DNA of 40,080 bases. Source: a virus. The stretch is taken from positions 1-40,080 of the IMG/VR virus record IMGVR_UViG_3300045742_000043. One strand, written 5' to 3'. Made by a program: the position numbers and the translations under genes. This document shows, piece by piece, positions 7,667-15,713 of the stretch. How positions within the stretch are numbered: the stretch's first letter is position 1; every line of letters begins with the position of its first letter. The notes below the pieces were generated by a model. That model saw only the letters and a program-made list of their open reading frames with translations. It was not told the origin of the DNA and did no database searches.

Positions 7667-8398
7667 ATGGCGGAAGTAGAATTCGACCAAGGCTTAATTG
7701 ATCAAGCAATGGGTCAGCTTGACAATACTATTGATTCAGCGGCAGACAATCCCCGCTTTGCAGGTGACGCGAATCTATTTGTAAGATTCTTTAATCACCC
7801 TCACCCCCACAAGCAGAAGACTCTTGAAGAAGGGCGGCCAATTTTTGAGGACCGCGCCTACATCGAGATCATTGTACCTGGAGACCGAGGCAACAGTGTG
7901 AATCGCCCTGTTCGGGATCAGGACAAACGTCGATTCCCCAGACTTTGGCAGCAATTCCAGCAAGGGGCGAACCAGACACAAATCGGGACTCCCCTAGAGG
8001 CATGGCCAGGGATCACCCGCGCACACGTAGAAGAACTAAAGTATTTCAAGATCTTCACAGTAGAACAACTGGCGCAGGTACCAGACAACATCGCTCAACG
8101 GTTCATGGGCATCAACGTACTTCAGCAAAAGGCGCGTGACTTCATCGAGGCCAGCAAAGGTATGGCGATGACTGATGAGATGCGTAATGAGCTTAGTAAG
8201 AAGGATGCTCAGATTAACGCGCTCACACAGGCCATTCAGGATTTGACTGAAGTGGTCGGCGAGTTAAAGAACAGCAAATCTGCTAGTTCCAAGCAGAAAG
8301 CTGATGACACAGTCGGCGCAGCGCAGGCAGCCCTCGCCGGCGCAGTGCCGGAGCCTGAATTTATCGAGGAAGAGGACCCTGATCTAGACGATCGCTAA
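7667..8398 (+). CDS. Conserved virion-region protein with acidic C-terminus
   Basis: This 243-residue protein contains the segment GTPLEAWPGITRAHVEELKYF (residues about 105-125) followed by TVEQLAQV. I recognise that combination from a widespread family of phage proteins near capsid genes, without an assigned function. The N-terminal half is predicted beta-rich (VRFFNHPH, RAYIEIIVPGDR). The C-terminal half is a coiled coil ending in an acidic tail (FIEEEDPDLDDR). The start has a good AGGAGAAG site. The TAA stop overlaps the next ATG (TAATG). It may be a minor head protein or scaffold-like factor, but that is a guess from context. Confidence 0.8.
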   Translation: MAEVEFDQGLIDQAMGQLDNTIDSAADNPRFAGDANLFVRFFNHPHPHKQKTLEEGRPIFEDRAYIEIIVPGDRGNSVNRPVRDQDKRRFPRLWQQFQQGANQTQIGTPLEAWPGITRAHVEELKYFKIFTVEQLAQVPDNIAQRFMGINVLQQKARDFIEASKGMAMTDEMRNELSKKDAQINALTQAIQDLTEVVGELKNSKSASSKQKADDTVGAAQAALAGAVPEPEFIEEEDPDLDDR

Positions 8399-9144
8399 TG
8401 ACTACTGTCACCAATAAACGGTTTTTGACCGCTGGGGTTCTTATAAACGACGTCGCTGTAGATGTGGGACTAGAGTCTGCTAGTGACCCAGTCGCGAATA
8501 CATCGCAACAGTTTATTCAGCTTACACGACAGTTGAGCATCGCGTGCGAGGAACTTGCTGAAGTAGCTATTTGGGAGATGTTCAAACGTGAACACTCCTT
8601 TACTACAGACAGCGGAACCTATGCTGATGGTGAGTATGATTTGCCTAGTGATTTTCACTTCATGATAGATCAGACTCAATGGGACCGCACTAACGATGTA
8701 CCTATGGGCGGACCTTTGAGTTCCCAGGACTGGCAGTATCTGTTGGGGCGTGATTTAGTCAGCTCCACAATATATGCCAGTTTTCGTCAGCAGGAGGGGA
8801 AACTTGCGCTCTGGCCCGCCCCTCCTGCTGACGGACTTGTTATTGCGTTTGAGTATGCCAGCACAAACTGGATACGAAACACTGCTGATGACGGCTATGT
8901 AGATCGAGTGGAGATGTCAGGAGATACCATACTGTTTCCTCCCAGCTTGATACGTTCGTATCTAAAGGCTAAGTGGTTGGAGAGTAAAGGGTTCGCCACT
9001 GCTGATCCTCAGCAGGCGGTGGCTCTGTTCTTAAATACTGGTTCTGGCAAGGACCGGGGTGCCCCAATACTCAAGATGGGTGGAAGGCGGACGCAGTTCC
9101 CGTATCTAAATCGTAATGTCCCGGACACTGGTTATGGTTCTTAG
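8398..9144 (+). CDS. Head-tail adaptor / connector protein (P22 gp4-like position)
   Basis: This 248-residue protein is encoded between the head genes and the tail-hub gene. Its helical N-terminal part (SQQFIQLTRQLSIACEELAE) is followed by a beta-rich region (YDLPSDFHFMIDQTQWDR) and a further helical part with LIRSYLKAKWLESKGFA. The order and helix-beta-helix character resemble podovirus head-completion or tail-tube adaptor proteins that bind the portal. Assignment to a particular family would need a profile search. The start overlaps the preceding stop by one base, so it is likely coupled. Confidence 0.7.
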   Translation: MTTVTNKRFLTAGVLINDVAVDVGLESASDPVANTSQQFIQLTRQLSIACEELAEVAIWEMFKREHSFTTDSGTYADGEYDLPSDFHFMIDQTQWDRTNDVPMGGPLSSQDWQYLLGRDLVSSTIYASFRQQEGKLALWPAPPADGLVIAFEYASTNWIRNTADDGYVDRVEMSGDTILFPPSLIRSYLKAKWLESKGFATADPQQAVALFLNTGSGKDRGAPILKMGGRRTQFPYLNRNVPDTGYGS

Positions 9145-10789
9145 TGCTAGATACAATCCGCAAAGGGGCAGATCCAACGGTAGGGCTCTGATATCGCAGG
9201 GGCATAGACGGGCTACCCAGCCCATAGACATCCCCAGTCCTATGCAAGGAGTGAATATATTCAATTCCTTAGCTGACATGGATCGAACGGACAGTATTTA
9301 TTCTTACAATATGATTCCCAGCGAATATGGGAATCGTACCCGCAGAGGGTTTAAGGAATGGAATACTACGCTTGGCGGTGCTACAGATGCAGTACGAACT
9401 CTTATACCTTTTGAGGGTGAGTCCTCTTCTGATGATAAGCTATTCGCCGCTACTGTACTAGGTTTGTACGATATAACGAGCACCGCAGCCTCCCCGACCA
9501 TAGACACCTCCTTCGGTACCCAGTCCGGGCAGGCGGGTTACGGAGTGTACGAAGCCTACAATAACGATGGTGGTGATCATTTTCTGTTTTACGCCGACCG
9601 TGAAAACGGGTTGTACGAATACGATCCCAGCGGCGGGGGTTGGGCAGCGAGCACAGACATAACCGGCGTTACTGAGACTAACTTAGTGTTCGTAACTGAG
9701 CATAAAAATAGACTTTGGTTTGTAGAGGACGACACAGCGGATGCGTGGTATCTAGCTCTCGGCACTAAAGGTGGAGCCGCGACTAAGTTTTCACTCGGTA
9801 ATAAGTTCAAAAGAGGCGGCAGCCTACGCGGTATCTACAAATGGTCGGTGGATGGCGGAGACGGCATTGACGACTTGCTGGTCTTTGTCTCCTCTGCCGG
9901 AGAAGTCGCTGTGTACCAGGGCACTGACCCAAGCGCAGCCGCAACTTGGCAGAGTCGCGGCGTGTGGTTTATCGGTAAGGTACCTGAAAGTAACAAGATA
10001 GCGGAAAACATAGGAGGTGATCTACATCTACTTTCTGTTTACGGTCTTATATCTATGCAGGATCTGGTCGGGGGTGTGGCAGTCGCTAAGGCGACAGGGC
10101 AGAATACAGTCGCCCGGAGAATCACCCGCGCCATACGGAATGATATGGTCGGTAAACAGGATGATGAACAGTGGGATATCATACAGCTACCTAGCGAGGG
10201 GTCCGTAATAATTCTGCGCCCCTATGATACTGACACTACTCCTCTACAGTACGTGTTCAATTTTACGGCGGCAGGGTGGGGGTACTGGCGAGACATACCA
10301 ATGAATTGCTGTGTTGAATGGAAAGGGGTAGTTTACATCGGGGACGACGCGGGCACTGTCCATATTATGCAAAATAGTCTGGACAATGTTGCGCGGGATG
10401 GGACAGGGGGAGACCCCATTGAGTTTAGTATCCTCACGGCTTACTCGGACCTTGATGCCCCCGGTCTAAATAAACGTGTCCACTTTGTTCGTCCCCGATT
10501 TTTCTCTGAGAATGGGGTGCAACCTGCATACGGCACGAAGATTCTGTATGATTACGATATAAATGAGTCTGCCATCCCCGTATTTGGAGAAGGGGAATCT
10601 GGCAGTTTGTGGGACTCAGGTCTTTGGGATGACGCTGTGTGGGGAGGAGACTCGGTTTCTGTATCTCGTATGATCGGCACTGCCGGTATGGGGCAAGTCG
10701 TGGCGCTGGCTGTCAGGGGAGAAGTGAGTGACCGCACTACTTTCCTGGACGCCAGCATGTATGCAGAGGTGGGAGGTGCCTTTTTATGA
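9134..10789 (+). CDS. Tail hub / packaged-DNA stabilisation protein (P22 gp10 or T7 gp12-like)
   Basis: This protein of about 551 residues has an N-terminal segment, IPSPMQGVNIFNSLADMDRTDSIYSYNMIPSEYGNRTRRGF, of the kind typical of podovirus tail-hub proteins, followed by many short beta repeats such as LYDITST, GVYEAYNNDG and GLYEYDPSG, consistent with a beta-propeller-like body. In such phages it caps the connector and carries the fibres. The ATG at 9134 overlaps the previous gene by 11 bases. An in-frame ATG at 9116 is an alternative adding six residues. Neither has a strong ribosome-binding site, which suggests coupling. Confidence 0.78.
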   Translation: MVLSARYNPQRGRSNGRALISQGHRRATQPIDIPSPMQGVNIFNSLADMDRTDSIYSYNMIPSEYGNRTRRGFKEWNTTLGGATDAVRTLIPFEGESSSDDKLFAATVLGLYDITSTAASPTIDTSFGTQSGQAGYGVYEAYNNDGGDHFLFYADRENGLYEYDPSGGGWAASTDITGVTETNLVFVTEHKNRLWFVEDDTADAWYLALGTKGGAATKFSLGNKFKRGGSLRGIYKWSVDGGDGIDDLLVFVSSAGEVAVYQGTDPSAAATWQSRGVWFIGKVPESNKIAENIGGDLHLLSVYGLISMQDLVGGVAVAKATGQNTVARRITRAIRNDMVGKQDDEQWDIIQLPSEGSVIILRPYDTDTTPLQYVFNFTAAGWGYWRDIPMNCCVEWKGVVYIGDDAGTVHIMQNSLDNVARDGTGGDPIEFSILTAYSDLDAPGLNKRVHFVRPRFFSENGVQPAYGTKILYDYDINESAIPVFGEGESGSLWDSGLWDDAVWGGDSVSVSRMIGTAGMGQVVALAVRGEVSDRTTFLDASMYAEVGGAFL

Positions 10790-11232
10790 AGCCCATATTC
10801 GTAAGCATGGACTATGATCATGATTGGGCTCTTATTCGTCATCGCTTAGGGCTGAAATGGGTAGAAGATACGCGAGGCATAGTGGCGATAGACCTAGAGA
10901 CTAAGAAACGTGTCGCAGCCGCGATATTCAATAACTGGACGTGGTCTTCCGTACAAGTCCATCTTTGGATAGAAAATCCTCTTGTTCTCCGTCATGGGTT
11001 TTTCCAAGAAATCTACCAGTTTGCATTTGTCACGGGGGGCAGGGACAGCCTTATCGGTATGGTTCCTGAACACATTGATGAAGCAGTTAAGCTGAACAAG
11101 CATATTGGGTTTAAAGAAATCGGGCGCATACCTGGCGGGTATAGAGATGACGAGGCGTTTATAATCATGCAGGGTACCCGTGAGGATTTAGCTCACTGGC
11201 AACCTAAGATACAAAAGGAGGAAGCTGCCTGA
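10786..11232 (+). CDS. GNAT-like acetyltransferase-fold protein in the tail gene cluster
   Basis: In this 148-residue protein, residues about 30-60 (GIVAIDLETKKRVAAAIFNNW) and 112-125 (LNKHIGFKEIGRIP) fit GNAT strand patterns, ending in the common NxHxGFxxxGR-like motif. GNAT-like proteins occur between tail-hub and ejection-protein genes in other podoviruses; their substrates are unknown. The start overlaps the tail-hub stop (ATGA) with a strong GGGAGGT site, and the stop overlaps the next ATG (TGATG). The classical acetyl-CoA-binding Q/RxxGxG/A motif is not obvious, so activity is uncertain. Confidence 0.75.
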   Translation: MKPIFVSMDYDHDWALIRHRLGLKWVEDTRGIVAIDLETKKRVAAAIFNNWTWSSVQVHLWIENPLVLRHGFFQEIYQFAFVTGGRDSLIGMVPEHIDEAVKLNKHIGFKEIGRIPGGYRDDEAFIIMQGTREDLAHWQPKIQKEEAA

Positions 11233-12845
11233 TGGGCGGTAAAGACACACCTGATCCACCGGATTACCGGGGCGCGGCAGAAGAACAGGCGCAGGCGTCT
11301 GCAGAAATTACCAATATGCAGACCTATGCGAATAGGCCGAATCAGAACACCCCGTTCGGTAGCCAGAACTGGGACACCGAATCTGTAATTGACCCAGCAA
11401 CGGGGCAGAGAGTAACTCGGTGGACGCAGAATACTGAGCTCAATCCTATGGCGCAGGCTGCCCTGGAGGATCAGCAGTATATTACTCGCGGGCGGTCTGA
11501 TCTTGCTAAGGGTCTTCTTGACAGGGCTAGAGATGAATATGGCCCGATGGTCAACTGGGACAACTTCCAGGATCTTCGTAATGCTCCCGAAGTTCCAGAT
11601 TACCAGTCCCCAGAGTATAGCTCTTTCGGAGGCCAGGGATTATCTAGCCGTGCAGGGCTGCCAGGTACGAGTAACTATGACCGTAGTCAACTCATGCCGT
11701 TCGGCAATAACGTCAATCCTGAACAACTGCAAAGAGGGCTGGACTTTAGCGATGCCCCGGAAATAGGCGACCCAAGGGATCTACGTGGCAGAGCCGAAGA
11801 CGCGGTGTACCAGTCCGCCACCAGTAGACTTGACCCACAATTTGAACAGCGAGCTGAGGCACTAGAAAGCCAGCTACGCAATCAAGGTCTGCGCCCCGGC
11901 GATGAGGCTTACGACACTGCTATGCAGAATTTTGAGCGTCAACGGACTGATGCCTACCAACAAGCAAATTTTGCTGCGATCAATGCTGGTCGTGATGAAG
12001 CTGCTCAGTTGTTTGGGCAGGATGTCACTCGTCGGGGTGTGGACACCAGTGAAGCTATGCAGCAAGGTTCGTTCGCTAACCAGGCAGGTCTTAATCAGTT
12101 CGGTATGAACGTCGGCGCTGCTGGACTGCAAGACAGTCGCAGGGGTCAACAGGCGGGTGAGGTGCTGGGGTTCAACCAGGCGCGGTTCGGTGAAGGAGCC
12201 AACCTTGCGCAGTTGAGTGATGCGCGTCGTGCTTCAGAGTTTGGAGAGGGCACAGCCCTGGCGGACCACCAGAACAAAGTTCGGGAGCAGCAGTTCGCGG
12301 ACCAGTTAAGGGGCGGTGCTCAAAGTTTTGCTCAAGGTATCCAGGGGGTCGGGATTGACAACACTATTCGCCAGCAGCAGATAACGGAGGAGATGCAACG
12401 CCGGGGCTTCACGCTTAATGAGATCAACGCTATCCTGACCGGGCAGCAAGTGGGGATGCCCACCATGCCGAGTTTCAGTCAGGCTACCAAGTCTGAGACT
12501 CCCCAATACATGCGGGCAGCGGAGAGTCAATTCGGTGCAGAACTAGACAGTTTTAATGCTGAACAGCAGGCACTCCAAGGTATGATGAGCGGTGTCGGTT
12601 CTATGGCTGGCGGGTTCATGCCTATGTGCGACGGTCGTCTTAAGAAGAACTTACGTAAGATCGGTACTTGGCTGGGGATTAACATCTACACATGGGAATG
12701 GAATGAACTTGCTGTTAAGCTCGGCCTGAACTGGCTGCCGCGTGTAGGCCCGGTGGTGCAGGAGCTCCCCGAGGAATTACAACATCAACTGCCTAATGGA
12801 CTAATGGCGTGGAATCCAGAGGAGGTACAGTGGAAGCTGACTTAA
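11232..12845 (+). CDS. Internal virion/ejection-type protein with S74-like C-terminal chaperone segment
   Basis: This 537-residue protein is rich in Gln, Ala and Gly with long helices. The N-terminus (PPDYRGAAEEQAQASAE) is typical of podovirus ejection or tail-needle-region proteins. Near residue 470, CDGRLKKNLRKIG followed by INIYTWEWNELA and GPVVQELPEE resembles the intramolecular chaperone (peptidase S74-like) domain of phage fibres, which usually reads DxRLKxNI...GVIAQEV. Here the second motif is degenerate (GPVVQEL). The protein is probably a virion component ejected with the DNA or at the tail tip. Its stop is overlapped by the next gene. Confidence 0.7.
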   Translation: MGGKDTPDPPDYRGAAEEQAQASAEITNMQTYANRPNQNTPFGSQNWDTESVIDPATGQRVTRWTQNTELNPMAQAALEDQQYITRGRSDLAKGLLDRARDEYGPMVNWDNFQDLRNAPEVPDYQSPEYSSFGGQGLSSRAGLPGTSNYDRSQLMPFGNNVNPEQLQRGLDFSDAPEIGDPRDLRGRAEDAVYQSATSRLDPQFEQRAEALESQLRNQGLRPGDEAYDTAMQNFERQRTDAYQQANFAAINAGRDEAAQLFGQDVTRRGVDTSEAMQQGSFANQAGLNQFGMNVGAAGLQDSRRGQQAGEVLGFNQARFGEGANLAQLSDARRASEFGEGTALADHQNKVREQQFADQLRGGAQSFAQGIQGVGIDNTIRQQQITEEMQRRGFTLNEINAILTGQQVGMPTMPSFSQATKSETPQYMRAAESQFGAELDSFNAEQQALQGMMSGVGSMAGGFMPMCDGRLKKNLRKIGTWLGINIYTWEWNELAVKLGLNWLPRVGPVVQELPEELQHQLPNGLMAWNPEEVQWKLT

Positions 12846-13258
12846 ATTTTACAGAGGAAGATCTTGCTGCTTTGGCGGATCTTGGGATAAGCCAAGAAAA
12901 GATAGAATCTATACGGGAGAGGATGGCCCGTGCTGAGGCGATACGGTTTCAAGATGGTCCAGAAGGACGGCAGGCGGGTAGAATATACACGGCAGCGAAT
13001 CCTTTGGAACACTTGGGCCAGGGAATTCAGAAATATCGCGCTGGGCGTCAAATGCAACAGCTTCAAGCTCAGCAACAGCAAGAACTCGCAAACCAGGCAT
13101 CCACCCGGCAGGGGATGATGGGGCGCATCCTACGGGGTGCGCCTCCACCTGCTCAGCCTGCTCAGCCTGCTCAGCCTATGGGGGGTCCGCAGATGTCCCC
13201 TAACCCCGGTCCGAATAGACAGCAACAACTAGCCATGATGCTCAGGGGTGGAAGGTAG
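12830..13258 (+). CDS. Small Gln/Pro-rich virion-region protein
   Basis: This protein of about 142 residues starts from GTG at 12830, chosen because AGAGGAGG (12818-12825) lies just upstream; an in-frame GTG at 12809 lacks such a site. An acidic helical N-terminus (TEEDLAALADLGISQEKIESI) is followed by a Gln-rich coiled coil (residues 70-90) and a low-complexity segment with repeated AQP. I do not recognise a family. It overlaps the preceding gene by 16 bases and its TAG overlaps the next GTG (TAGTG). It lies among ejection-protein genes and may be a minor internal virion protein. Confidence 0.72.
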   Translation: MEADLNFTEEDLAALADLGISQEKIESIRERMARAEAIRFQDGPEGRQAGRIYTAANPLEHLGQGIQKYRAGRQMQQLQAQQQQELANQASTRQGMMGRILRGAPPPAQPAQPAQPMGGPQMSPNPGPNRQQQLAMMLRGGR

Positions 13259-14310
13259 TGGAAGGCGACTTTTACGACACTCTAGGAACACCTGTTGACC
13301 CTAGAGTTTCCCAGGCAAGGCAACGCATGATGACTATGTTGCTGCGCAGGGCAGAGGAGGGTCCCCCTCAGTCTCCTCTGCCCGATTACCCTGCTGATCC
13401 GCCAATGACACCGGAATCGCGACAGAGCAAGTATAATTCTATGCAGCGCCAGAACGTGCTTGGCCAAGTGATGCAAGCCAGCGGGGACCGAGCGCTGAGC
13501 CCTCTGGGCAAGTCCATCTCTTCCCGTGATCCAGAAGCGTGGCTGCAAAATCAGAAACGCAATGACCATGTGCAAAGATATCAAGAAGCTCAAATGTCAC
13601 GGTTTGGGCAGAAGGATGAAGCCCAGGTGCTCATTAAGTCTATAGAGGCTCTGAACGACCTGGCTGGTGAGGTTAAGGATCATAAGATACCAGTGGGGAG
13701 ACTTAAAGAGTTAGAGTTCAATGCTAGTCAACTGCGAAATCTCCGTACAATGCACAAGACCTTAGACCCTGAGTATGCGCAAGCAGCAGGGCAGGCATTG
13801 AATGCTGCGGGTTACTCTGGGCCGATAGAAGGCATAGGCACCTGGATGACTCGTAATGTAGATAAACTCACCACCCAAGAAATGAAGAATGCTGCGCAGT
13901 GGTGGGCTGATCTCGAAGCGAATATAATCGCGCCATGGAGACACGGATTGTTCGGTGCTACACTGACCCCCGGGGAGAAGGAAGCCTTCGCTGCTCTTGC
14001 AAATATGACCCCTGGAATGCCGTCCTCCGAAATTAGAAAGCGCATACAAAACTTGATATCCGCCCGCATAGAAGGATCTCGAGTCCTGTCGATCACAACA
14101 GTCGAGAATTACGGCCCTGGGAACATAAAAATGCTGCGACGCTTGTTCGGTGATCTGGATGCCTCCACCACCCGTACCTATGATAAGAATCCAGATACGG
14201 AGTACGGAGAACAGCCGGACGACGGTTTCAGTGTAGAATGGGGTGCTCAGGAAGGTAAGAATTTAGAGGAAGAACAAGCGCCTTATCTACCAGGGAAGTT
14301 TTTAGACTGA
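13258..14310 (+). CDS. Probable internal virion protein, unknown family
   Basis: This 350-residue protein begins at GTG overlapping the previous stop by one base. It is mostly helical and hydrophilic, with an N-terminal Pro-rich stretch (DYPADPPMTPESRQ) and a central region about 165-250 (EYAQAAGQALNAAGYSG, WWADLEANIIAPWRHGLFG) that could include amphipathic helices. I do not recognise a family. Its place between two ejection-type genes suggests a component released with the DNA. The TGA stop overlaps the next ATG (TGATG). Confidence 0.72.
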   Translation: MEGDFYDTLGTPVDPRVSQARQRMMTMLLRRAEEGPPQSPLPDYPADPPMTPESRQSKYNSMQRQNVLGQVMQASGDRALSPLGKSISSRDPEAWLQNQKRNDHVQRYQEAQMSRFGQKDEAQVLIKSIEALNDLAGEVKDHKIPVGRLKELEFNASQLRNLRTMHKTLDPEYAQAAGQALNAAGYSGPIEGIGTWMTRNVDKLTTQEMKNAAQWWADLEANIIAPWRHGLFGATLTPGEKEAFAALANMTPGMPSSEIRKRIQNLISARIEGSRVLSITTVENYGPGNIKMLRRLFGDLDASTTRTYDKNPDTEYGEQPDDGFSVEWGAQEGKNLEEEQAPYLPGKFLD

Positions 14311-15713
14311 TGCCCCGCAAATATCTAGTAGAAGGCACAGGCGATGTTGTTACCATCCCTGACGGCATGTCGCTCAACGCCGCGTTGAAGCGATACGAAG
14401 CTGAGTACATGAAAAAGCGGGGTATCAAGCCCGCTGGACAGATGGGGGCGGAGTTAGAAGGTAAGGCGAATGCGGCGGCTACCGACGCCGGTAATCGCTA
14501 TATGGACGAGAACCCCATAATGGGGAAAGTGGCGGCTTACCAAGCAGGGGCTAAGAATCTTGGGCGTAACCTGGCACAGATGGCGCTGCCAGAGTCTCTG
14601 GAGAAAAGATTTGGTGTGTCTGATGAGGACATCAAAAGTAAGCAAGCCCTGGAAGCTCCTCTTAAAGAACGTGAAACAGGTATGTACACGACGGGGGAAA
14701 TTGTTCCTTCTTTTGTGGCAGGCGCTGCGGGTAAGATTCCCCAGCTTGCAAAAGGTCTTCCGGCAGCCCTCGCCGCAATGGGGGAAGGTGCAGTCTTCGG
14801 TGGTGCGGTTGCAGGCCCAGAGAACCGTGGAAAGGGGGCGGTAGCCGGCGCTGCCTTTGGCGGTGCTGTGCACGGTGCTGGTAGAGTGCTCAGCAGGGCG
14901 CTACAGGGGCCGGCGCCGCCTAGTGCAGCAGCACAAAGGGCAATGCAGCAGGGCCGCCAAACGCCTCGAGGGGGCGTCGAGCCGTTCATTCCAACGGGCA
15001 TGTCAGCCAGCAAAACTAAGGAAGGGGGAGCAACCAAGTATGTCTATGATAAAATACTTCCAAACTTCCCATCTGCCAGTCGTAGATTGGCAGAACAGGG
15101 TGATGATTTGGTGCGCGACACTTACAGGAATATGTTACGCCAAGGCTATGGAAAACACGCTGATGAAGTAATTAAGAAGTTCGACGAGACAGATAGCCTC
15201 CTAGACGCAGCCCGACATGGGGAAGACTTAGTGGCGCAGGCTCCTGTCGTCGGGTCTAATAAAATCCGCCAGGTGTTAATTGAATCAGGTAAACAGGGAA
15301 GCCGGGGTAACCCAACGCTGAAACAAATTAGCAGCACTAGTAAGCGTCTATATAAAGACGTTGTGGACCCACCGCTTAAAAGAATGGCTGATGAAATGTC
15401 AGACCTTATGAGGGGCACCCCCCAAGAAGGAGGCTTAGGTCTCCGTAAGATGTTCTTTACTCTAGTTAACTGGAGTGGCTTGTTCACCCCTGGCGCGATA
15501 GCAAGGATCGCTAGTTCCAAGTCATTCCAAAAGTACCTTCAAGGTAATACATGGTGGCAGAAACCTCTGCAGAAAGCTATGCAAGCGGGCGATAAACGTA
15601 AGGTTCAAGATGTGCTAGAGCGCGTAATACGGAATAGCGGCATACAGAATAATCAGGAAACGGCAGAAGATGCTGCGACCTATATAGAGGAACAATTTGA
15701 TGGCCAGAGATAG
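14310..15713 (+). CDS. Ejection-type internal virion protein with glycine-zipper membrane region
   Basis: In this 467-residue protein, residues about 125-195 hold a Gly/Ala-rich hydrophobic stretch with GAVFGGAVAGP and GAVAGAAFGGAVHGAG, a glycine-zipper pattern seen in phage ejection proteins and other membrane-inserting proteins. The rest is helical and charged. It probably enters the host envelope during infection and helps form the DNA channel; this is inference from composition and from its place between the tail-hub and fibre genes. The start overlaps the preceding stop, and the tail-fibre gene begins 14 bases before its end. Confidence 0.75.
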   Translation: MPRKYLVEGTGDVVTIPDGMSLNAALKRYEAEYMKKRGIKPAGQMGAELEGKANAAATDAGNRYMDENPIMGKVAAYQAGAKNLGRNLAQMALPESLEKRFGVSDEDIKSKQALEAPLKERETGMYTTGEIVPSFVAGAAGKIPQLAKGLPAALAAMGEGAVFGGAVAGPENRGKGAVAGAAFGGAVHGAGRVLSRALQGPAPPSAAAQRAMQQGRQTPRGGVEPFIPTGMSASKTKEGGATKYVYDKILPNFPSASRRLAEQGDDLVRDTYRNMLRQGYGKHADEVIKKFDETDSLLDAARHGEDLVAQAPVVGSNKIRQVLIESGKQGSRGNPTLKQISSTSKRLYKDVVDPPLKRMADEMSDLMRGTPQEGGLGLRKMFFTLVNWSGLFTPGAIARIASSKSFQKYLQGNTWWQKPLQKAMQAGDKRKVQDVLERVIRNSGIQNNQETAEDAATYIEEQFDGQR